This document shows positions 13,663-25,139 of a DNA stretch of 64,000 nt, in pieces. The stretch is taken from NCBI GenBank assembly GCA_020746875.1, contig JAGTJL010000011.1, forward strand, positions 1,612,001-1,676,000, given 5' to 3'. The position numbers and the translations under genes are program-made. Position 1 is the first letter of the stretch. Each line of letters opens with the position of its first letter. The stretch comes from Rhexocercosporidium sp. MPI-PUGE-AT-0058 (lineage: Eukaryota; Ascomycota; Leotiomycetes; Helotiales). The notes under the pieces are model-generated. The model was not told where the DNA came from and searched no databases. It saw nothing but the letters and a program-made list of their open reading frames with translations.

Positions 13663-14083
13663 TATAAGATTATATTAAGCATATTACCGTATTCGGTATA
13701 AAGCATACCTTTCTATAACTCAACTACCTTTGTATAAAGCTCTAGCTTCGCATAAAGCTCCGGCTTCCGTGCTTTGAACCCCGGAAGCTTTAAGCTTCCG
13801 GTAAAGGGTTATTCAGGGCTAAAACAGTGGCTTTCGGAAGCCTTAAGCTTCCGTGTTTTAAACCTCGGAAGCTCTGGTGATATAAAGCTAGTCTTAATAC
13901 AAAGCTAGTCTTAATATAAAGCTAGTTCTAAAACAAAGCTAGTTTTAATACAAAGCTAATAACCGATGCGAGAGCAAATAGCCGATGCGAGAGCTAAATA
14001 GCTTAGCGCCTAAAAGTAGTTATATAGACCTAGTTTCCCCCGAAGTAATAGAATCATCATTTATACCAAATCTCTTCTTTTCA
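13663..14083. repeat. Solo LTR C (421 bp), GC-retaining
   Basis: This block interrupts GyA copy 2 between 13662 and 14084, with AAATT on both sides (13658-13662, 14084-14088), a 5-bp target duplication. It begins TATAAGATTA and ends CTTTTCA, compatible with TG...CA ends before RIP. It holds two palindromes around AAGCTT (near 13788-13802 and 13838-13852) and four 17-bp units AAAGCTAGTCTTAATAC (about 13888-13955). Related, shorter copies in the opposite orientation lie at 32523-32902. Base composition is near normal although the host element is RIP-saturated. Confidence 0.75.
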
Positions 14084-14847
14084 AAATTAACTTAAGAGAA
14101 TAATTATAATAAAATATTTTTTTACTTTATTTCGCTAAACTTAAAGAACCGCCGAAATCGTATATTTAATTTAAAATTTATTTTAATTTACACTCCGAAT
14201 ATGACCCGGAAGCCGTCCGGTTCAAGTTAAACTACTTCTTCTGCTTAAACGCTTATTTAAAGAATTACTTTTATCCGTTAATTTTCTTTTATTTTCTTTT
14301 AACGCTTTTTTATTTCTTAATAATAATCTACTTATTTTCCACCGCGCCAGAGCTTTATATATTTAAGGCCTTAAACCTTTATAAGTAATAATTTAATTAA
14401 ATATTATAATTATAATAAATTTAGTTATTATAAGAGCTACTGCCCCGAGATTCCTAAAGTTTAATGCGTAAATAAGAAAATCGAGGAAAAAAGCGTAAAA
14501 TTCCCAAAAATGTAAAAAGAATTATTAAAAGAATAAATAAAAAGAAACGAAAAGGCTTAAAGAAAGATTCTTTCTCAAGTTTACGTAAATATAATTTATT
14601 AAAGCTTTATTTAAACTCTTTTATAAAAAGAAAGCAATTCTTAGTCTTTTATATTATTAATATAAATGAATATAACGTTATACTCTCCGCTTTAATAAAT
14701 ATTAAAGTAAACGGTTATTTCTTTATAAATCGAACTCTTTCTGTACGCTTTTTAAAAGCTTTAAAAGTAAAATTCTACCTTTCTTTTATATTATCTTAAT
14801 TTATAATTTCCAGAATTCTGTACGAAGCCACGCCTCTTATTATATGT
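14084..14847 (+). pseudogene. GyA copy 2 relic: protease to early reverse transcriptase part
   Basis: It aligns with the reverse complement of about 44.03-44.68 kb of GyA copy 1 and carries the start of the reverse transcriptase region. It stops abruptly at about 14847. The sequence expected next in GyA is not found on the far side of CopD, where the element resumes about 2.2 kb further on. Confidence 0.7.
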
Positions 14848-14963
14848 GTCATGTGATAGCTATTAAGTGACCTATTATTTCGTGGGCATATATATTATAA
14901 TAAAGCATTTCCAGCTATAGCCGGAAATTATAATCTTTTGGCTCTAATAGCGTAATAATATAA
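14848..14963. other. Unassigned 116-bp piece between GyA and CopD
   Basis: The segment starts TGTGTCATGTGATAGC and is less RIP-altered than its neighbours. It belongs neither to GyA nor to the CopD LTR repeat. It could be a solo-LTR fragment or filler from the rearrangement that removed part of GyA. Confidence 0.4.
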
Positions 14964-15152
14964 TATCGGACAGAAGTGGAGCAGGCTTTTAATAATTCAA
15001 GAGCTTTACGATTAACGTGAAGAGTAAAGATTTAGAAGATATATTAAAGTAAGCGTTACTTTTTATAAGAAAATATTATAACCCGAGTATATATATACGT
15101 AAATGCTTACGAGAGTATATATATAACTAGGAGATTGCGTTAAGGCGTGATA
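14964..15152 (-). repeat. LTR of CopD (downstream LTR in coding direction)
   Basis: It is direct-repeat partner of 24951-25139, with identical length; the differences are almost all transitions. Confidence 0.82.
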
Positions 15153-17149
15153 TACTCTTATAATAAGGCTTTATTATATAAATAAGCTTTATTATTTAAA
15201 AGCGTATAAGCAGTTAAGAAATATAATATAAGCTCCCCGAATATATATATTAATTCTTAATAAAAGCATAACGCCGAGTAATAAATTAATGCTTTTAAGA
15301 TATTATAATAAATAAAAATATTAATACGCGCTTTAAAAATATAATATGCGAAGACTTTATATATTAATATAAGTAATCTATTAAGTAATTAATATTAAGA
15401 ATAAATAAGAATATAAATATATATTTAAATTATATATAATTAAATAAATGAGATTTAAATATATAATTAAGCTATAATGATTAAGTAAATAAGATCTGAT
15501 TATTATGTCTAACGCGTGTAAATCGTAGGTTTTAGAAATAAGGCTAAAGTAAAGTTTAATTTATAATTAAGATTTCGTGTTGTCTCGTTTAATTATTAAG
15601 TTGCTAAGTTATTATTAGTGAATTTAGTCCTTTTAAAGTGATTACTATATATAGTAGGAAGCCGTAATAATATATGCTAGTCTTTTATTAACTTATATAA
15701 TACGCCGCCTCCCGGGTTAATAAGTTTATTATTAGTTTAAGCGTCCCGTATTATAGTAGCGCGATTACAATTACTTTTAGAAATGTATATATATTGACCT
15801 TCGTATTATTATAATTAACTTTTACTTAATATTAACGCATTTTATACTCGCGTGTTTACTTACTTATTTGTTTTTTTTCTTTTATTTTTTAATCTTTTAT
15901 TTTTTTTAATAAATTCTCCTCGATCACTAGTTATACTTCTTAAAGCTTTTAAAGTAGCGATTGCGCATATTAATAATTAAATCGCAGCTTATTAAGTAAG
16001 TTCTTTTTAAATTTAATTCTTTAATTTTATTTTTAAATAACCTTATTATTATTGAATTAATTACTAATGATTATATTATAAGATTTTAAAAATGAGTTTA
16101 ATAATTAAGAAATGTTTAATAATAAGCTTATTAAAAAGTTTATTAATAATCCTCCTTTTATTTATTCGGTCATTAAAATAAATTCTGAAGATAATTAATA
16201 ATATTTTTTTATGTAAAAATGAAAATGCGCTTATTAATAACTTTAATAATAAGTTAATTTTCCCTCGATCTTCTTATATTAAGTCAAGCTCGTTATTTAA
16301 GAAGACTTTTAAGCGTTCTTTTAATATTTTATTATTATTAATTATATTAAATAAAAGCGTTATTATATTAAATAAAAATAGCTTTTAATATACTCTTTTT
16401 ATTTTGCGTATTTCGCGTTTTAATTCGATTCCCTTTCTTGCCTCTCCTTTTACTTTTAAGACCCGTATTTATTCTTTATTAACTTTAAAGAAGCGCAAAT
16501 CGTCTTATATTTTATTTAAGCCTTACTTTTTTATTAAACGCGCTCGAGGTATATATATATTATTTTAAAGCTTACTTTTTATTAATAATTTATTTTATTT
16601 ATATTAATTAAAATTTAAAAAAAGAATTTGCGAATCTTTATTTATTATATATTCACGCTATTATTTATAGCCGTAGTAATCGTAAATATTGCTTCGCTAA
16701 TATTTTCGCTATTAAAAGTTAATATTATAATTATACCTCCGGTTATAAGTGCAAGTTTATTACGAGAGATATGCTTAAGTATAATAAAAGATTAATTATA
16801 ATTATAGATTTTAATAATAAAAAATATAATAATTATATTATGATTAATCGAGCATTTCATTAATTAATTTATAAAATATTAAAAAGTATAGAATTATTTT
16901 AAAAGCTTTAATAAAAGTCTTAATAAGTAATAAAAAGTTTAATAAAAATATAAAGTTAAATCTTTTAATGCGCTCTTAAAAGTTAAGTTTAAAGCGTAAT
17001 AAAAAAGATGATTTTAATAATAATATTAATATTAATACGGGATTTTTAATAGAGTTTAGTAATCTTATATAAAGTTTAAAGAAGTTTGCGAAAGTCTTAA
17101 AGATAATAGCTACTTATTAATTTAAGCTTAAGTAAATTCTTTTTATATA
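15153..17149. other. RIP-mutated internal DNA of CopD, unassigned
   Basis: About 2 kb of AT-rich sequence lies between the CopD LTR and the mariner relic. I could not recognise protein motifs on either strand. It may be 3' Copia sequence or yet another decayed insertion. Confidence 0.4.
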
Positions 17150-18445
17150 ATCGGTTCCCTGTACTATTCGCTAATTTTTCCTAAATTAGCTTAACTTAAA
17201 AAGCCCCGTACTTATATTTCAAACTCCCCGCTTAAATTCAATTTTTATAATATTAAAACACTGCTTTTAATTATAAGCCGGAATCGTAAGACTAATCGCA
17301 AGGAGCTGACGCTAGCTTAAAGAGCTCAAATTTAAACTCGTTATCTCGACGGGCATAAATTTACTGTAATATCTAAGTTAAAAAAGATCTATTACTTTAC
17401 CGTCCGCAGTATTATTAAGCGAAGGCTAGAAACTGGCGATTCTAGCTTTAAGAATAAGCTTAAAAGTGAACCTTTTAAGAAAATAAGTAATAGGAACGAT
17501 TGAGCGCTTATACGTTACGCAAATTAAAATCTAAGAAACACTCTTTACGCCCTTATAACTCCGTCTAAATTAAGTCATAAGCTTAGCCGTAACATAATCC
17601 GCAAAATCCTTAAAGCTTATAATAAAACTAAACGCAAGCCTCGTAAGAAGCTATACTTAAAGCTTAAGTATAAAAACAAGCGACTAATTTAATATAAGTA
17701 ATAAAAAAAGACTAAAAAAAACTACTGAAAGATTTATTAAAATAATAAAGTTATATTTCACGTCGGAGAGAATGAAAATATTATTTACGTTATACGCGGG
17801 CCTAGAGAAGAGTACTTAAAGAAAAACTTAAAGCTTAATTTTAAAAGTAGACAAACGAGTATTAAAGTTTAATCTTATTTTTGCGGCAATAAGATAGGAC
17901 CGTTAATTATTATTAAAAGGGGAGGACAAATAAACGTAAAGCGTTATTTAAAAACTCTTAAAGAGCATTTTATTCCTTTTTATAAAAAGATAATTATAAA
18001 ATACGGCTTTAAAGTAATTATACAAAAGGATAATATTCTTTAATATATTATTAAAATAATAAGGAAATACATAAAGTAATAAGGCATTTTATAGTTATAA
18101 TGGCCTACATAATCGCTTAATCTTTCATTAATTAAGAATTTGTAAAAGCAAATTAAGAATATAATTAGTAAACAAAAGCATAAAATTAAAAATATTAAAA
18201 TAATAAAGTAAGCTTTAAAAGAAGTTTAGCCTCAAATTAAACCTAAAACGCTTAAGAAGTTGAATACAAGTATGAGAGCACGGATTAATGCTTGTATTAA
18301 AAACAAAAGAGAAGCGACAAAATATTAATATATTTTTAATTTAAGCTTAAAATAATATAAATAAGACTAATAGTTAAGAAGTTATACGTGTTTAAAGTCA
18401 TGGAGGCCTCTGCACGTAATTAGCGAACAGTACAGGGAACCGACT
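17150..18445 (+). mobile_element. Tc1/mariner-type DNA transposon relic (1296 bp)
   Basis: Inverted termini begin GTCGGTTCCCTGTAC (left end with G to A at the first base) and extend about 30 bp. A TA dinucleotide flanks each side (17148-17149, 18446-18447), the target preference of the Tc1/mariner superfamily. The plus-strand transposase relic inside fits the superfamily. It is inserted in the 3' half of CopD. Confidence 0.9.
17275..18330 (+). pseudogene. Tc1/mariner transposase relic
   Basis: In the plus strand an N-terminal helix-turn-helix region is visible at about 17.28-17.45 kb (RKTNRKELTLAQRAQI, then a LDGHKFTVISKL stretch). The middle shows a FHVGENENIIYV-like block near the first catalytic acid. 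The C-terminal part at about 18.08-18.13 kb shows a WP-x-SLNL-x-LIKNL block, the decayed form of the SPDLNPIEN-type motif that ends in the third catalytic residue. Gln/Trp-to-stop changes are frequent. The length of about 350 codons is normal for the family. It is non-functional here. Confidence 0.85.
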
Positions 18446-18481
18446 ATACTTTTAGTAAATTATTTATAGACTCGGACTAAA

Positions 18482-18577
18482 TTTAAACGGACTTTACTTA
18501 AGCTTAGGTCGGATTTAAATAGTCTTTATTTAAACTTAAGCTGAATTTAAGTAGATTTTGCCTAGGCTTAGGCTAGA
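18482..18577. repeat. 32-bp tandem repeat, 3 diverged units
   Basis: Three consecutive 32-bp units (18482-18513, 18514-18545, 18546-18577) share the frame TTTAA...CTTA-GCT--G-A. They differ mainly by transitions, so they are older than, or were hit independently by, RIP. They lie just right of the mariner relic. Confidence 0.7.
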
Positions 18578-18899
18578 TTTCGCGTTTAATTTTAATGTTT
18601 TTAAAGCGCGAATACTTAAAATATTAAATTAAAAAAGTTTTATAAATAAAAAATTATATAAAGATTTTCTTAATATACTTTTAATAATTATATTTAAAGC
18701 TCTTTAACTTTTAATTAATAATTATTAAAGTTTAAAAGTGCTTTAAAAAGCTCGAATTTTTAATGAGATAGATTTTTTTATAAGCTTATTAATAAGCATA
18801 TTAATAATTAAAAGATATATTATTTTAAACAATTTACGAGTATACTTTTACTTAAATTATATATTTTAAATATTTATATAGCGAAGCTTAATAATAATT

Positions 18900-21800
18900 T
18901 TCTTAATATTATTTACAATTAATTTAATTGCTTATTAATTATTATAAATGATTTCTTAAATCTTATTAATATTAAGAGCTAAGTCCCGAAAGAATCGTTA
19001 AAGAGCTATGGCATTTTTTTTATATACTTTAATATTAATAATTCTGCTTTAGTAGTCGACGTAATAATTATAAATTATCTTAATATTTTTTAAATTATTA
19101 ATTCGCCGAATAATAAAATTATATAACTTTAAAATAACTTTTGAGTTTCGACGTCATTTATAAAAATTATATTTAAAGTAATATAAAGCGCTTTTTCTTA
19201 ATTACCTCCGTATATAATGCTTAAAAAGCGCGTATTAAATAAATAGCAAATAAGTTAATATATAATTATAAAATACTTTAAATTAAAATTTGTCGCGAAT
19301 TATAAGAGTTAGGCGATTATAAAGGCTACGTCTAGTCTTATAACGATCGCTATATATAATACTAATTTAATTCTCTTTTAATAAGCTTTAATATTTTTTT
19401 TTAAAACTTGTCTCTTATATTTAACAAAATCGATTTAAGAGAGCGGTATTATAAGACACCTTTTATTAATTTACTTAAATTTTTAAGTAATTTTCTTAAT
19501 ATATTAGCTATAAACTAAAGAAATAGTCTTACGCTTTTTATCGCGTATTATTTTAATTCTTAAGAATTGTTTAATATCTTTAAGATTATATAAGTCGTAC
19601 GCTTAATTTAATCGCTTAATAAAATCTTGTCCGAGCTTTAAGTCGTCTTAATAATATAATACTTAAATGTCATTTATATAAAAGAAAATAAAGATTTTAT
19701 AATTAAGATTTATAAATATATACGATTCTTTTAAATATAAAATCAACCTTAAATTTATTAATATTTTATTAATATACTTATATTATAAGTATAAAGAGTC
19801 ACGTATCCCGTAGAAAGCGCGATTAATTTATAATATATATTTAGGCTTATTAAAACCTAAAGGGAATTTATAATATATGGTTTTGCCGTTTATATCTCGA
19901 AAAGCGTTAATAAACGTATTAATTACGTCGAAGTACTTCACTTTTAAATTAAAATAAGTTACGAATACTATAGCGATTCAAAAAGATTTAATTAAGAGTG
20001 TGCTAGCGTATATAAAGACAATTATTAATTTACTTTAGAGATTACTTTATATAATAATTCGAGATTTATATTTTAAAATATATATTTTTAGATTTAGCTT
20101 ATATTTAAAGACTTATATAAGTAAGATAAGTATTAATATAATATTTAAATTAAATACTTTTAACGTTTAATAATTTTATTTATTTATTATTTTTATTTTT
20201 AAGTTTATATTTTATTTAAATTACTCTTTTATTAAGTAATTCTTAAAATCGCTTTATTATTTTAATTTAAATAAAAGATTTTAATTTTTAATTTTTAGAA
20301 ATAAAATCTTCCTTTTTAATAATTAGCGGCTCGATTATATTATTATTATAATTATATAATATATAGTTTTTATTAAATCTCGAAGATTATCTTACTTTTT
20401 TAATAATATATATTAATTAAGTATAAGCTTTTAAAGTATTTAATTGATTTCAGACTAAAGATTACTATATTAGTCGAGGATTTAATTACCCTCGAGATTA
20501 AGCTTACTCTTAAGCTTAAGGTTGGTTTTATTAAAGTATATTTATTTAAGGATAGCTATAAATACTTTATTACTTTAATTATTTTATAATCTTCTTCTTT
20601 TTCTTTTACTTTTAATTAACTTCTTTATTTTTATTAAGCTTTTAATAAGTGTATTTAATTTTAATTAAGCTTTTTTTATTAAAATTTAAGAGCGTATTAC
20701 TTTCGATTATTTTATTTCCGTTGTCCGAGTATTTTATACTTTAATTTAAAGATATAATATTAAAATTATTACCGAAGTCTTCTCTTATAATCGAGGTCTT
20801 AATAATATTTAAATCTTAATACGTAATAATTAAGGCGGATCTCGCGCTTAATCTTATAATACGTTCGAATCTCAATTTATAAATTATATGCTTTTACGTA
20901 AGTCGAATGCTTTTAAGTTTTATTTTATATTTAAAGTAAACTTTTAATTTAACGTACTTTCTTTTAATTCTTTATTTTATTTAAAAAGGCCTTTTAAAAT
21001 AAGAGTATATTTTAAAGTTAAAAGTCTATTTATTATATTCGGGCTATTAATATATTCTTTTACCCTCGAGTTTTAACTCTTAAGGCTTTTAATCAATCTT
21101 TAAATTCGTTTAATATATAATTAAAGTAAGTCTTTACTTAAGAGATTTATATTATTTTTCTTAATAATTATATTTTTAATAATATTCTTAATAATTCCAG
21201 TCTAATTTATAATAAATTCATCCTCCTCGATAAAATCGCAAATAAACCGGGCTTTTTAAATTATAATTTTTACTTTTTTATTTAAAGTAATATAAAAGTT
21301 ATTTTTATTAAAGCGTATATTACGCGTAATAATTATTTTATTAAAACGTAATATTTAGATTTTATAAATATTAAAAGCGTGGAAACTTATAAAATATTCG
21401 ATATACGCACGCGTAATTATTTTAAACGCTTTTTTATTTTACCTTTTAGCTCTTTTTATTATTAATAGGTACGCTTTATAATTATATATATAAATCTTAT
21501 TCTAGTTTAATTTGAAATTTATAATAAGTCTTATAATAAGCGCTAAATTATATTATCGAAAATAATTCCGAAATTACTTATTATTAATTTTAATAAGTAA
21601 TAGCTAGTTATTTGCTCGCTTTAGGCTTTTATTATATAAATAATCCTTACGAATACATATTTAATACTTAAATTTATTAAGAGATTAACTAATAGTTTTA
21701 TTTTAATGCTTTTATTAATTACTTCTTAATTAGCTTTTTCGGCTCTGCTATTTAATTTATGAGTTACCGTTAATAAGAGCTCGAGGTTAATTTCGAGCTT

Positions 21801-22165
21801 ATTAGCTTATTTTTTATATCTCGTAAATCCTCGAATTATAATAATTGCTTTCTTTTAATTATATTTAAATTTATATATTAAGAATTCAAATTACTTTTGA
21901 ATTTAAGCTTTAAAACTCTTAATATATTAAAAAAATTTATTATATTCTTTTATTTATAATATATAATTAACGAATAAGCCGTTATACTCGCATTTAAGTA
22001 TAAGGAGTTAAGAATAATTACTTTAGTATTTTAAATAATTAAATAAATATTAAATAACTTTTTAAAATAATTTAAAGGATTTCTTTTCTAGTAAGCGTTT
22101 AAAGATTACTTAAATAATATAAGTTAAAATATATTATTTGCACTTAATTCTCTTTATTACTTTAG
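18900..22165 (-). pseudogene. CopD pol relic: integrase and reverse transcriptase (Copia order)
   Basis: On the minus strand, reading from high to low coordinates, the integrase end is seen at about 21.9-21.6 kb (a HKLNSRAEKAN block, the decayed EQNG-AER-N motif, then LLVNLLINLSIKYVF). The reverse transcriptase follows at about 20.06-19.65 kb: FDVINTFINAFRDI, PLGFNKP, NRAFYGIRDS and FFYINDI (the catalytic YVDD box with Asp changed to Asn). Integrase before reverse transcriptase is diagnostic of Ty1/Copia. RNase H should follow toward 18.9 kb but was not read in detail. RIP stops interrupt all frames. Confidence 0.85.
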
Positions 22166-22173
22166 TAATTTTA

Positions 22174-22698
22174 GGCCACAGCTAAATCGACACACGGAAA
22201 TAGCTAAATCGACATACGCTAATTAAGCGAGCCGAAAATGAAGAGTGCATTTATTATTACCAAAAGTTATATAGAAAGTTATGTACAGTATATAATTAGG
22301 CCTTATGCCAATTCATTAAAGTCATCTAACTTAAACTCCGCATCTTGATTATATACTTCCACTCTATCAATTACTTTCTTTTGCATTATTATAACAGCAA
22401 CTATAGCTGCAGGAGGCGCGGGCCAACAAGCTTAAGAGGAAGAGGCCATAATCAGGGTACAAGAAGTAGTAGTAGTAGAGTTGTACTGAAGTGTTACCTT
22501 TGACAGTCTGAATAGCTTCAATTTTCATTCTCAGGGGTAATTATCTAAGCATGCATATTTATCTTTTACATAAATTAACCTTGCCCTACAGTACAAAATT
22601 GTATGGCAGGGCAAGGTTAATAGATGACACTCGCCAAGTTATTAGAATTTTAGCGTATGTCGATTTAGCTATTTCCGTATGTCGATTTAGCTGTGGCC
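22174..22698 (-). mobile_element. M2: 525-bp MULE deletion derivative (MITE-like)
   Basis: It has inverted termini GGCCACAGCTAAATCG...GCTGTGGCC and a perfect 8-bp duplication TAATTTTA (22166-22173, 22699-22706). The interior joins the first codons of the family's minus-strand transposase (start near 22451, reading MASSS then a stop) directly to its last ~30 codons (ending ...FNELA at about 22310). The whole middle is gone. It is therefore non-autonomous and would depend on a transposase made elsewhere. Base composition is near normal, with few RIP changes, despite sitting in saturated CopD. Short open frames here are by-products of the termini. Confidence 0.92.
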
Positions 22699-22706
22699 TA
22701 ATTTTA

Positions 22707-24950
22707 ATATTTTTTGCTGTGTTTATTAATTTCTTTAAAGTATTTGAGTTTAAATAGCTTGCTTATAGATATTAAACACGCTTCGAGTTTGTTTTAAAGT
22801 GTTTATAATCTTTAAATAATTTATACGGCTTATTTAATCTTTTAAAAAGCGTTAAAAATATTATAATTTTTATAACGCTTAAAAATATATTACAAGGGCT
22901 CGGAAAATAAATTAAACGTAATTTATATTTAAAGAAAACAAAGTTCTATTTACGCTTTAGCTATTATATTAATAATATTCCTTAATTAATAAGCCTTCTT
23001 TATTCTATCTTAAAATGTAATTTATATTATAAATCTAAAGATTAGTTTTATAAAAACGAGTTTTAAAAATAATATTAATATAAAAGTTTTCTATAATTAC
23101 GACGTCGTAAAGCGTGAAATTAAATTATTTTCTATTCGGACCTTTAAGTATTTTTTTTATAACTTGAGTTCCGCGTTCGATAATAAGTAATTAAGAGCTC
23201 TTATACTTAATTAAATCCTTAAAAATAAATTTTATAAAAGATTCTTTTAATAATATTAAACGATTATTAATTAAATTAATCGTTTTATAATTATTTAATA
23301 AAATAAGATTTAATAAAAAATAAGGTGAATTTTAAAAAGAGTATATACTCGTAGTTAAATACTCGATTAAATTAAGTAAAAGCATTAAATACACGTGAAT
23401 CCCGCTTATTCTTCTTTTATTTAATAAGTTTCCGAGAAAAGTAGACTTCTTCTTATTTAATTTATTAAATTCTTATTTATTTAATTTCGTTAAGAAATCT
23501 TTTATTAATTAAGAGAAAAGCTTATTTAAGCTTATTTACTCGCGGAGAACTTTTTATTATAACGTAATAAACCGCTGTCGAATATTATTATAATATTAAT
23601 TATTTATTCTTAAAATTAAACGAGTTATTTTATTTTTATTTTTAATAAAGACTTTTCTATAAATTATTATTTATAATTAAATATAATTTAAAAAAGACTA
23701 ACGGTGAGTTTTATTTTTTAAATATAAATATGTCTTTTTTTATAAGTTTTTCTTTTATTTTAAATTAGTTTAATCTTTTATTATATAAATTAAAAGCTTT
23801 CGAGTCGGGTATTTTATTATTATTAAAGCGTAAACTAAGAATAAAGAAATAACTATGCCTTAATTTTCTATCGATAAGCTGTTAATATTAGCGATTAACT
23901 TAATTAAAATAAAATAACCGTGCGAGCTATTTTAAAGAATATTTAAGAAGTATTTTAAGCTCGTCGATTTCTTTAATCGTAAGAAAGTACTTTTAAGTTT
24001 ATAAATGATTAAAATTATTAATTATAATTAAGAAAAAGTTAATATTAAGAGTGCCGAGCACTTCCGGTATATAATATAAATTCCTATTTTAAATTAGCTT
24101 TTAATATTATATAAGTTAAACTTTTGGATTTTAGACGTTCTTTATATTTAAAGATTATAAGTAATCTTAATAAATTATCGTTTAAATCGTTATATTCGTT
24201 TAATATAAAACTGTTTTAAGCGTGCGAATTAATATTTAAATATTAGCTTTTTTTTAATGACGAGCTACGTAATAATTATATTAAAAAATTAACGGCTTAT
24301 AGTTTTCTTAATTTATTCGTAAAGCTTAAGGTATATTATGGTTTATAATTATTATATTACGTACTTTATAATATACGCTTTAACTTCGGCCTCGACTTCT
24401 TTTTAATAAGATTCTACGATTATTTTAATAAGCTCGTGCAGTCGAATAAGAAAAGGAATAATAAATGCGTTAAAATTTATAATTATTTAATTCGAGAAAG
24501 ACGTAATTATTACGTGACAATCGAGCGCTTATTTTTAAAGTTATTTATTATACTCGTTCGTTTTTATTATATAATTTAATTTAGCGAGATTATTCTTTTA
24601 TTAAGCGATTTACTCGGCGGTCTATAGATTTTTATTAATAATATTAATTAATATTTTTATATTTAAAGTATTTAAGTTAATAAAAAGCTAGAATCCGAGT
24701 ATTTAAGCGTTAAAAGTTAAATGATTTATTTATAATAAGAAGTCTTTAAGCTTTAAGTATATAATATTTACGTTAAGACTATTAAAACTATTATACGATA
24801 ATATCTCGATGATCGCGCTAAGAAAGGTATTAGGGTTTAAGCGTAAGAAAAGGAAATAAAGATCGTAAAGTTAAAATTAAATAAGCTTAATTAAAGCTCG
24901 AAATCTATATATATTAAAAGTAGCTTATAAAAGTAAATATAACTCTTAAT
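22707..24950 (-). other. 5' internal part of CopD, presumed gag region, unrecognised
   Basis: By position this is the leader and gag/protease part of the minus-strand Copia element. The sequence is RIP-saturated, and I could not read a zinc knuckle or protease motif with confidence. Another undetected insertion is possible because the element is longer than usual. Confidence 0.45.
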
Positions 24951-25139
24951 TATTAAATAAAAATAAAATAAGCTTTTAATAATTTAAGAGCTTTATAATT
25001 AACGTAAAAAGTAAGAGTTTAAAAGATATATTAAAGTAAGCGTTACTCTTTATAAGAGAGGATTATAACCCGAGTATATATACACGTGAGTGCTTACGAA
25101 AGCATATACATGACTAATAGACTGCGCTAAGGCGCGACA
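24951..25139 (-). repeat. LTR of CopD (upstream LTR in coding direction)
   Basis: It matches 14964-15152. Its outer end GGCGCGACA is unaltered. GyA copy 2 resumes at 25140. Confidence 0.82.

Larger units (their letters stand above)
14964..25139 (-). mobile_element. CopD: Ty1/Copia LTR retrotransposon relic, coding on the minus strand
   Basis: Two 189-bp direct LTRs (14964-15152, 24951-25139) bound the element. On the plus strand they read TGTCGGACAG...GCGCGACA after allowing for RIP. Minus-strand relics come in Copia order, integrase (about 21.9-21.6 kb) before reverse transcriptase (about 20.06-19.65 kb). Nested inside are the mariner relic 17150-18445 and MULE derivative M2 22174-22698. 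Net length is about 8.3 kb, longer than typical Copia elements, and 15.15-17.15 kb is unexplained. The flanking pentamers (TATAA, AAAAT) do not match and the host element lost about 2.2 kb here, so this may be a recombined product. Confidence 0.82.

Noticed and set aside
22551..22757. 68-codon plus-strand open frame
   Set aside because: It runs across the inverted terminus of MULE derivative M2 into CopD; the subterminal repeats create it. No motif supports a gene.
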